A stretch of 64,000 bases of DNA from Geomobilibacter sp964432205 (GTDB taxonomy: Bacteria > Desulfobacterota > Desulfuromonadia > Geobacterales > DSM-12255). Both the position numbers and the translations under genes were made by a program. The first letter of the stretch is position 1. The number at the start of each line of letters is the position of its first letter. The notes beneath the pieces were generated by a model that saw nothing but the letters and a program-made list of their open reading frames with translations, was not told the DNA's origin and searched no databases. Below, in pieces: positions 43,581-50,499 of this stretch. Location of the stretch: assembly GCA_964432205.1 (NCBI GenBank), contig CAYSMK010000005.1, positions 62,001 through 126,000 of the forward strand, in the 5' to 3' direction.

Positions 43581-44477
43581 TTAGCGGCAGGCGCTGTCGA
43601 TTCCATCCAGGTTGCCATGAAGTACCAGCCCTCTGCCACGGCACCCTCCGCGGCACACCGTCCTCTCGTGGCACTCCCCGCAACCGATTGGTGTCTCAAG
43701 CAGTCTGCGCCGGAACGACTGTTTTTCCGGAGAGGACAGGATGTCCTTGAGTGGCATTTCAACGACGCTGCCGAGCCGTAACGGCAGTGCCGGGCAGGGG
43801 TAGACAACGCCGTCCGGGGCGATGGCTATCATGGTGTTGGTGGCCTGGCACCCTGCCTGGGGGAATGGTTGTCCCGGGTAAAAGGCGCGCCAGAGAAACG
43901 GGTCGTGGATGGTCACGGCAATGTCCATAGCTTCCCTGCCATCCCGCAACGACGCGCTCAATTCATCCTGTTCGGACCGGGAGATAAAAAAAGGCGCTTC
44001 ACCCTCATACAGGCGCTGCATCGGCAGCACTAGCCGCCTGATCCCGGCTCCCATGCAAAACGCGAGCAGTCCCGGCAGGTCGTGCCAGTTTCCGTTGGTA
44101 ACCGGGAAGGATATGCCGAGGGTGGTATCCGCCTGCGGCTCAGACGCTTCCTTCAATCCTTGTGCGTGAATCCGGAGTTCCTCAAGACTGCCACAGGATA
44201 AGAGGAGTTCCTTGGGTCGCACCCCTGTTTTCTGGCAACCGGTCGAGTATCCCAGAAACCCTGAGGCCGGCACGGTCAGGAAGAGCGCGACCGGCGACCC
44301 GGACAGCTGCGCCAGCGCCTCGACTGCCGCCGGATCTAATGGGAAAACCGGCGATGACACCTGTAGCATGAGCGGCCGGCATGCGATGATCGCTGCGCAG
44401 GTCTGCCGGAGCGCTGCAACGCTCTCGCCGCTGTGGGGCAAGTCCCAGTAGACGGTTATCGGTGTTGACAGTTCCAT
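43581..44477 (-). CDS. GeoRSP system SPASM-domain protein (lacks the radical SAM Cys motif)
   Basis: This is a 298-residue protein. The C-terminal SPASM domain carries AGCQATNTMIAIAPDGVVYP, CPALPLRLG and CGECHERTVCRGGCRGRGLV, enough Cys for auxiliary [4Fe-4S] clusters. The N-terminal barrel-like region has no CxxxCxxC, so it should not cleave SAM itself. It starts at ATG 44477 (MELSTPITVYWDLP), 41 bp after the active radical SAM gene. It probably binds substrate or transfers electrons for that partner. It matches the GeoRSP naming used for Geobacter-type loci. Confidence 0.85.
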   Translation of the reverse strand: MELSTPITVYWDLPHSGESVAALRQTCAAIIACRPLMLQVSSPVFPLDPAAVEALAQLSGSPVALFLTVPASGFLGYSTGCQKTGVRPKELLLSCGSLEELRIHAQGLKEASEPQADTTLGISFPVTNGNWHDLPGLLAFCMGAGIRRLVLPMQRLYEGEAPFFISRSEQDELSASLRDGREAMDIAVTIHDPFLWRAFYPGQPFPQAGCQATNTMIAIAPDGVVYPCPALPLRLGSVVEMPLKDILSSPEKQSFRRRLLETPIGCGECHERTVCRGGCRGRGLVLHGNLDGIDSACR

Positions 44478-44518
44478 GAATATCCTGAACGATGTCGGAA
44501 CAACGCGGTGGAGAGCCC

Positions 44519-45517
44519 TCACCCCCAGCAGTGCGGATCGGGACTGTTCATGTCGCCGGTCAGCGCCAGGGCGCGGGCGGTGCAGCCACCCAGGCACTCC
44601 GCATACCTGCTGCAGCCGGCACACTTGCCGGCCGGCTGCTTGTTGCGCATCTTCTGCAGCACGACCGAATCCTTCCAGACCTGCTTCAGGTCATCGGATA
44701 CGATGTTGCCGATGACGATCGGGATGAATCCGCACGGGGTCACATCGCCGTTGGCCTTGATATTGAGCGACAGCTTGCCGCAGACGCTCCCCTTGACGAG
44801 ACTGCCAGCATCACGCTCGCCCAGCAGGGCGATGATCGGATCGTCAAGCGAGATGTCAAGCTCCTTCTCGCTCCGTTTTAGCGCAAGCGCCTCGCGGTAG
44901 AACGCCTGCCACTCTTCGGGGGAGAGGTCCAGGTCATCCTTGTTGGCAAGGCCGAGCCCCGAGCATTTGAAGTTGTGAAAATTCAGCTGCCCGGCGCCGT
45001 AGGCCTTGGCCATGGCGACCAGTTCCCCGACGGTGCCGTTGTTGATCCGGCAGATGACCGTGGATACGGACGTGGCAATACCGGCCGCCTTTAGGTGCCC
45101 CAGCGCGGCCAGCGCCCGCTCATGGCTGCCGGCGACACCGCGGAAGCGATCGTGGGGATCGGCCAGATGGCTGTCGATGCTGATTCCCACCTTGGTAAAC
45201 CCGGCCTCCTTGAGCGCCCTTGCCCTGTCCCGGTCGATCAGCCAACCGTTGCTGTTCATGGAGACCCGCAGGCCGAGTCCGCTGGCAAAGGCGGCGATCT
45301 CCAGCAGATGAGGATAGAGGAGCGGTTCGCCGCCGCCGAAGTTTACGGAGAACACGCCGGCCCGGGCCACCTTTTCCAGGCAGGCGTAAAGGACCTCCTG
45401 TGGCAGCTCTTCGTGGGTATCTTCGCGGCTGTAGCAGTGCCTGCAGGCAAAATTGCAGCTGTTGTTGATGGCCCAGTTGATGGTAAGCGGCGCCTCCAGA
45501 ACGATGTCATTGTGCAT
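44519..45517 (-). CDS. GeoRSP system radical SAM/SPASM peptide-modifying enzyme
   Basis: This 332-residue protein has the radical SAM motif CNFACRHCYS (C21, C25, C28), the GGGEPLLYPH strand and a SPASM C-terminus (VCGKLSLNIKANGDVTPCGF, CAGCSRYAECLGGCTARA, final PHC). SPASM enzymes modify ribosomally made peptides. The start overlaps the PqqD-like gene by 11 bp, so the chaperone and enzyme are translationally coupled. The likely substrate is the 20-residue peptide at 53125-53187 (inference). Confidence 0.95.
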   Translation of the reverse strand: MHNDIVLEAPLTINWAINNSCNFACRHCYSREDTHEELPQEVLYACLEKVARAGVFSVNFGGGEPLLYPHLLEIAAFASGLGLRVSMNSNGWLIDRDRARALKEAGFTKVGISIDSHLADPHDRFRGVAGSHERALAALGHLKAAGIATSVSTVICRINNGTVGELVAMAKAYGAGQLNFHNFKCSGLGLANKDDLDLSPEEWQAFYREALALKRSEKELDISLDDPIIALLGERDAGSLVKGSVCGKLSLNIKANGDVTPCGFIPIVIGNIVSDDLKQVWKDSVVLQKMRNKQPAGKCAGCSRYAECLGGCTARALALTGDMNSPDPHCWG

Positions 45518-45824
45518 AGGTTATGAAACCCTTCTGCTTCAACTCGTCGAGGAACGAGTGGACATCGGCGCGCAGGACCTCCTCCTCGACCTCAAATTCC
45601 GAGAGCAGTGCGTCGACTATCCCCTCGAAGTCGCGGCCGTCACACAGCTTCCAGATTTCCATGCCGAGCAGGTTGACCGACAGCATGGCTCCGCCTGAAA
45701 AGAGAATCGCCGTCCCGATTTCCCCGACATCATCACCGCGTTCGAGTCCCGACTGCACCGCGGCAAGGGCATCGGCCTCCTCACGCCACATGACGTCCGG
45801 GTTGCGTTGGATAGTGTGCATCAT
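45507..45824 (-). CDS. GeoRSP system PqqD-family peptide chaperone
   Basis: The 105-residue protein has the PqqD/RRE wing: LFSGGAMLSVNLLGMEIWKL, CDGRDFEGIVDALLSEFEVE and VHSFLDELKQKGFITYAQ. PqqD-like proteins bind the precursor leader and present it to the radical SAM partner. ATG 45824 (with 45821) follows AGGACAG. Its 3' end overlaps the enzyme gene. Confidence 0.92.
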   Translation of the reverse strand: MMHTIQRNPDVMWREEADALAAVQSGLERGDDVGEIGTAILFSGGAMLSVNLLGMEIWKLCDGRDFEGIVDALLSEFEVEEEVLRADVHSFLDELKQKGFITYAQ

Positions 45825-45832
45825 CTGTCCTG

Positions 45833-46153
45833 TTAGTCCCCCTGGGCAGTGATCGATGCAATGACCAGATTTTCCTGTGAAGCGTTCCGGATGCCGTGGT
45901 CTTCCAGGGCCGGGACAACGACGATCTGGCCGGTGGTGATGGTCCGGGTCGTGCCGCCGGACATGAACTCGCCGGTCCCCTCCGCCACGAACCAGATATG
46001 GCTGCCGTGATGGGTGTGGGTCACGATTTCCTGCCCCGGCTTGATGCCGAACAGGCTGATGCGTGAATGGTCATCGGACCAGATGGTCTCCTGATGACGC
46101 TTGGCATCGTCGAATTTCTTCAGCTTCTGCAGGTCCAGTACCTGTGCTTTCAT
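45833..46153 (-). CDS. Cupin-domain protein
   Basis: The 106-residue single-domain cupin contains THTHHGSHIWFVAEGTGEFM, the first metal motif with three His and a Glu-like position, and VVVPALEDHGIRNASQENLV, the second motif. Small cupins bind metals or small ligands, or catalyse oxidations. It is co-transcribed upstream of PqqD. Its role in the pathway is unknown. Confidence 0.85.
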   Translation of the reverse strand: MKAQVLDLQKLKKFDDAKRHQETIWSDDHSRISLFGIKPGQEIVTHTHHGSHIWFVAEGTGEFMSGGTTRTITTGQIVVVPALEDHGIRNASQENLVIASITAQGD

Positions 46154-46196
46154 AAACTCCTCCTGTGTGATGGATCTCGGTGAGTATCGGGCTCTC

Positions 46197-48119
46197 TCAG
46201 GCCTTCTTGACCACCTTCAGTGCGTTTCCCAGCAGTTCCGAGGCCCGGTTGATCAGATTTGAAGCAACCGAGACGCGTAGTTTTTCATCTTCCGTGACGC
46301 TGCCGGTAAAGGTTACCCCGAAGCGCGCAGCCACGCTGTTCGCCTGCTGCTGTGCCCCGGCTCCGGCCTGAGGCGTGGCCGCCACGAGCAGCATCCCCTT
46401 GCCTTTGGCGTGGTACGCCACAACCGTTCGCAACTCCTCTTCGCTCAGACCTCCCCTGTCGCCGGGGGCGAACATGAACCAGATCTGTCCATAGGAAGCC
46501 ACGTCGGCAGCAGACAGGTGTGGCAGTACGTTGCGGTCAGCCACTCTGACGGTATACCCTTTTGCGTCGAGTTCCCTTGCCAGGGGCTCTTTCTGGGCAG
46601 CCCCACCGGACAGATCGTAGACAAGGATGCTGCGTCCCGGTGGTGAGCCGGCTCCCTGATCGAGCCAGGCGGCAATATTGGCTATATACGTCCGGTTGTC
46701 GTACCGTTCGAGCGCAGAAGCATCGAAACGGCCGGGCAACGTGTCGAACACGATGTTCCCCTTCCCCTCCAGGTCGTTGCTGTAGACGGCAATCAGCCCG
46801 CTACCGGTCGGGTCCATGACCATCCGGACGTTCGGGTCATGCTTGCCGATCACGGCGGACTGGCCGCCACTGAGGGAGCCGACCCCCTTCAGCAGCGGGT
46901 TGCCGAGATCGACACCCGGCGCGAACAGCGAGAGCTGGAAGCCGTAGGTAATCAGCAGGGTCCCGCTCAGGCAGACGAACATATAGAGCGCGAAGACCCT
47001 CTTTTTGAAGAAGGTCCAGAACATGACCATGGTCGGTACCGCCGTGACCGGCCCGCCGATCATGAAGGCCAGTGCCGCGCCATTGTCGAGAGTTCCGTCC
47101 AGCGAGCTCTTGATGTGCGCGAGAACGCTGGAGGCGCTGATCTGGTGCAAAAACAGGGGGACCGAAGCCAGGGTGACCCAGACGATGTTGAATGGGTCAT
47201 CCCCACCGAAAAACCGGTAGATCCACTCCTTGGGCAGGTAACGCTCGACAACCGCGCCGATGAAGACGCCAACGACGACATACTTGCCCACCACCCAGAG
47301 CATCTCGCTGCTCTTGGCCAGGAAGATGACGAACTTGTTGGCGGTCCTGACCGCCACCCGGTTGCCAAAGGTGCGTCGGCAGTTGCAGCGCAGACGCTCG
47401 TCGGGATAATCGTCGTCGTGGAAATCGCCCCGAACGATGGCCCCTTCGATAAATATGTCGTTCCTGCCGAACCCGCTAGCCCGGCCCATGTAGTGGGTGA
47501 CCAGGCCGGCAAATATCCCCATGCTAAAGGCCGAAACGGTTCTGATGACGGTCCATTCCGGCCCGAGGTCGTTGAGGGTGATGAGATAGGTGGATGGGCT
47601 CAGTAGCGGCGAGGTCACCATCAGGGCCATGACCGGCGCAAGCGGGATGCCGGCAAACAGGAGGCTGATGGCGGTGGTCATGGTGCCGCAGGCGCACAGC
47701 GGGGTGATGATGCCGACGAACGACGCCAGGAAGACGCTCATGACGCCGTACTTGCGCAGTTTCATCTGCAGCTTCGCCGCGACCTTGAAGGTACGCAGGT
47801 AGCCGGCGAGCAGGATGCCGACCAGAAAATAGGGAAAGACCTCCCAAAGCTCCGGGACGACCCCCTTCCTGTTGAAAAAGAGATCCCACATCTCGGTGCC
47901 GAGCTGCAGGGGAAAGGAGCCGGAGGCGGTGTCGACGACGGCCATGTTGCCGCTCGGGCCAAAGGTCCATACGTGCCAGATGATCAGGGCGAGGGAAACC
48001 AGGATCATCCCGGCCAGCATCCTGTTGCCGGATTTCCCGTGATGCCCGTGGACCTGGCACGCCTCTTCGGTTTTCGCTGCGAATGGATTCAGTGACATAT
48101 CACCGCTTACCCTGGACAT
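46197..48119 (-). CDS. ArsP/UPF0718-type permease with C-terminal alpha/beta domain
   Basis: This is a 640-residue protein. The permease part (residues about 30-400) has VGIITPLCACGTMTTAISLL, the Cys-rich motif of ArsP-like metal/organometal exporters, and FMIGGPVTAVPTMVMFWTFF. A cytosolic loop carries DERLRCNCRRTF. The last ~200 residues form an alpha/beta domain (ILVYDLSGGAAQKEPLAREL, SYGQIWFMFAPGDRGGLSEE) resembling a glutamine-amidotransferase-like fold by eye. ATG 48119 or MSLNP at 48098 are possible starts. His-rich N-terminus (QVHGHHGKS) suggests metal contact. Confidence 0.82.
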   Translation of the reverse strand: MSRVSGDMSLNPFAAKTEEACQVHGHHGKSGNRMLAGMILVSLALIIWHVWTFGPSGNMAVVDTASGSFPLQLGTEMWDLFFNRKGVVPELWEVFPYFLVGILLAGYLRTFKVAAKLQMKLRKYGVMSVFLASFVGIITPLCACGTMTTAISLLFAGIPLAPVMALMVTSPLLSPSTYLITLNDLGPEWTVIRTVSAFSMGIFAGLVTHYMGRASGFGRNDIFIEGAIVRGDFHDDDYPDERLRCNCRRTFGNRVAVRTANKFVIFLAKSSEMLWVVGKYVVVGVFIGAVVERYLPKEWIYRFFGGDDPFNIVWVTLASVPLFLHQISASSVLAHIKSSLDGTLDNGAALAFMIGGPVTAVPTMVMFWTFFKKRVFALYMFVCLSGTLLITYGFQLSLFAPGVDLGNPLLKGVGSLSGGQSAVIGKHDPNVRMVMDPTGSGLIAVYSNDLEGKGNIVFDTLPGRFDASALERYDNRTYIANIAAWLDQGAGSPPGRSILVYDLSGGAAQKEPLARELDAKGYTVRVADRNVLPHLSAADVASYGQIWFMFAPGDRGGLSEEELRTVVAYHAKGKGMLLVAATPQAGAGAQQQANSVAARFGVTFTGSVTEDEKLRVSVASNLINRASELLGNALKVVKKA

Positions 48120-48124
48120 TCATC

Positions 48125-49105
48125 TTAAGAAACCGCATCCCTGCGATTGCGGGCAGCCAATGGAGCGGAGCGTGCCCGTCGCTTCCCGTTCAGGCGGCGT
48201 AGCGAGGAGATGACGACCCCCACCCCCATCATTGTCAGGCCGGAGAACACCAGTGGCACGCCCGGATCACGAACCACCTGGATCCCGGCATACGGAACCC
48301 CGTTCCTGTCGAGGTTGTTGCCGAGATTATAGAGTGCATACCTGTTCCAGACGAATGGGTCATTGATGCCGCTGATACCCTCGGCGACCACCTTGCCATC
48401 CTTCAGGATCGCAAGTTCCAGCCACTCTTTCTTCGGTTTCGGGTTCTGGTATGCCACCAGTTCGAACGCATAGGGGAAACCGGGGGGGAAATCAGACGCC
48501 TTTGTGGCGGTCTGATACGACCCGACACGCTTATTGTCCCGGAATACGGTCAGCGTGACATTCCCTTTTCGGTATTCCAGGGGTCCTGTTTCAACCCGGT
48601 AACCATCGGCAAACGAGAAACTCTCGCCGGTCTTCAGGATATGAAGTCCGTCTTTCAGGCCGTTCTTCCGGACGCCGATCTTGATCGGCATCGGGTAGAA
48701 CTCCTTGTGAATCTTCCGCACGATGACGCTGAACCCCAGGTCCACATCCCGGTCCAGGTCCCAGCGGAAAAACTCCGTTACCACGTTCTCTTCGTAGCTG
48801 TTCACCGTGGCCACAAGGCCGAGCGACTTGACAAGACCCCCCAGCAGGACAAGCAACACCCCGACATGCACGACGAGCACGGCCCGGTCAATGGTGCGAA
48901 AACGGCTGATGGTGCAGAAAGCGAGGTTGCAGCCGAAAGCGGCAAGCAGGCCGACGAAATACGGACTGGAGTAAAGTGTGCTCTTTTCGGCGAGCGTGCC
49001 GGGAATGGCCACAACGGCAATGCCTAGGAAGAGGAGAAGCGCCAGTTCCGTTGACGCCAGAAACCTGAATACACGGCCGAGGCGGCCTGATGCATACTTG
49101 CCCAT
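48125..49105 (-). CDS. ResB-like cytochrome c biogenesis family protein
   Basis: The 326-residue protein has four or five spans. It begins GRVFRFLASTELALLLFLGI, with the RFLAS-xELA opening typical of ResB/CcsB. A large periplasmic part (about residues 110-290) contains GDVDLGFSV-like and FPPGFPYAFELVAYQNPKPK stretches. The C-terminal span GLTMMGVGVVISSLRRL fits ResB too. Its presence suggests haem or thiol handling for a cofactor in this pathway. It is the partner of HemX/CcsA-like proteins elsewhere. Confidence 0.82.
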   Translation of the reverse strand: MGKYASGRLGRVFRFLASTELALLLFLGIAVVAIPGTLAEKSTLYSSPYFVGLLAAFGCNLAFCTISRFRTIDRAVLVVHVGVLLVLLGGLVKSLGLVATVNSYEENVVTEFFRWDLDRDVDLGFSVIVRKIHKEFYPMPIKIGVRKNGLKDGLHILKTGESFSFADGYRVETGPLEYRKGNVTLTVFRDNKRVGSYQTATKASDFPPGFPYAFELVAYQNPKPKKEWLELAILKDGKVVAEGISGINDPFVWNRYALYNLGNNLDRNGVPYAGIQVVRDPGVPLVFSGLTMMGVGVVISSLRRLNGKRRARSAPLAARNRRDAVS

Positions 49106-49111
49106 GGTGCG

Positions 49112-49669
49112 TTAAATCAGTTTTCGGTTCTTGAGAAACTCTTTGGCGACTTTTCTCGTATGCTCAACCGAATCGCCCGGCCGGACCAGCTTGCTGTAGG
49201 TATCGTTCTGGAGCACACCCGCAAGCTTGTTGAGCAGCTTGGGGAGAGCCGGATAATTGGAAAGCGTGTCAGTGGTCAGGACCGGTGCGTACGGGGGGGT
49301 ACCACCGATAGGGGCGAGCCAGGTCATGTTGAGGGTCCTTAAGTACTCGCTCTTGATCGCGTCAAACCCGACCACCGCGGCCCCCTTGGCCTTGGCAAGC
49401 AGGTCCGACGCGCGCTCGGTGTTTTCCAGGATGATGTTGACCTTGCCCTGCTTTACGGCGGTGTAAAGCTCCTTTGAATCCCTGTAGACATCTATCTTCA
49501 CGCTGGAACCGGTTCGTTCGCTGATCATCAGGGAGGTCATTTCCGCCAGCAGCCTCTCGTTGTGAGTGACGATCCCGAGATGTATCGTCCTGCCGACGCA
49601 GGCATATCCCTCGCCGACGACATATGCCGCAGCGATCACCATGATGACGCATGCAATCAGTTTTTTCAT
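49112..49669 (-). CDS. Secreted OpuAC/ProX-like solute-binding protein, short form
   Basis: The 185-residue protein has a signal peptide (LIACVIMVIAAAYVVGEGYA). The mature part has IHLGIVTHNERLLAEMTSLM and SKELYTAVKQGKVNIILENT, similar to quaternary-amine-type binding proteins, though shorter than usual. No transporter genes accompany it. It is the second orphan binding protein of the operon. Function in this system is unknown. Confidence 0.7.
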   Translation of the reverse strand: MKKLIACVIMVIAAAYVVGEGYACVGRTIHLGIVTHNERLLAEMTSLMISERTGSSVKIDVYRDSKELYTAVKQGKVNIILENTERASDLLAKAKGAAVVGFDAIKSEYLRTLNMTWLAPIGGTPPYAPVLTTDTLSNYPALPKLLNKLAGVLQNDTYSKLVRPGDSVEHTRKVAKEFLKNRKLI

Positions 49670-49815
49670 TCCAGCACCTCTGAACGTACTGTTCCGGCGT
49701 TGCTGCCGGCTGTTGCCAACAGTTCACCTGAGCATCTTACCCCGAATTTTCCTGAATTCGGCAGTTGAAGGAATCCTCGTTCGCTCCGGACCCCTTACAC
49801 CTGCCGGATGTAGGT

Positions 49816-50499
49816 TTAGTCACTGCCCAAGGTGATATCTACGCTATCCGAACCCGTTGTGGAAACAGTAACGGGCACCAGTTCGGCGGTCGGGGGGAAA
49901 CTCCGCGCAACGCCGATGAAGACCTGGCCAGTTGCCGCAACGAGCAGCTGATATCGTCCTTCGGGATCGGTCCACGCCGAAACGTAGTCCGGCACCCCGG
50001 CAATCTTCTTCGAGCGGTGGCCGTAGACCCACACCATGGGCACCGGCGTGCCCGAGGCCGTGGTGACCCTGCCGGTTACGACCCTCGTCCCCGTGTCTCC
50101 TGTCCGTTTTTTCCGACCGGCCTCCCGGATGTCCGTGACCACGAATTCAGTCTCGCGGTTACCGGTCGGCAGGATCTCCAGCTCCAGCGGTTCTCCCGAA
50201 TGCTTGTCGCCGGGCATGAGCGGACCGTATGTCCCGTCCAGCTTCAGCCGCGCCACGGCCCAGTATTTCCCGGGAGGCAGCATGATGACCGCTTTTCCGT
50301 CGGCAGCGGTGGGAGACGAGATGAAATCGGCCGGCCGCCGTACCTGCTGGCTCTCGTACAGAAACACCTTCACGCCCTGAAGCGGTTTACCGTCTCCCGC
50401 CCGGACCGTGAAGTCGACAGAAACAGGGTCCGCCCCCAGTAGCGGAGTGGCCGCGGCCAGGATCAGGGCAGCCACACAGGAGAAGAGTGCGCGCCTCAT
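49816..50499 (-). CDS. Secreted protein with carboxypeptidase-regulatory-like domains
   Basis: The 227-residue protein has signal MRRALFSCVAALILAAATPL and two beta-sandwich modules (VRAGDGKPLQGVKVFLYESQ...MLPPGKYWAVARLKLDG, and VTGRVTTASGTPVPMVWVYG). The modules resemble those of the 40007-40861 product, in reverse order of operon position. ATG overlaps the beta-helix gene stop by 4 bp. The surface-exposed mature part likely binds another envelope component. Confidence 0.78.
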   Translation of the reverse strand: MRRALFSCVAALILAAATPLLGADPVSVDFTVRAGDGKPLQGVKVFLYESQQVRRPADFISSPTAADGKAVIMLPPGKYWAVARLKLDGTYGPLMPGDKHSGEPLELEILPTGNRETEFVVTDIREAGRKKRTGDTGTRVVTGRVTTASGTPVPMVWVYGHRSKKIAGVPDYVSAWTDPEGRYQLLVAATGQVFIGVARSFPPTAELVPVTVSTTGSDSVDITLGSD

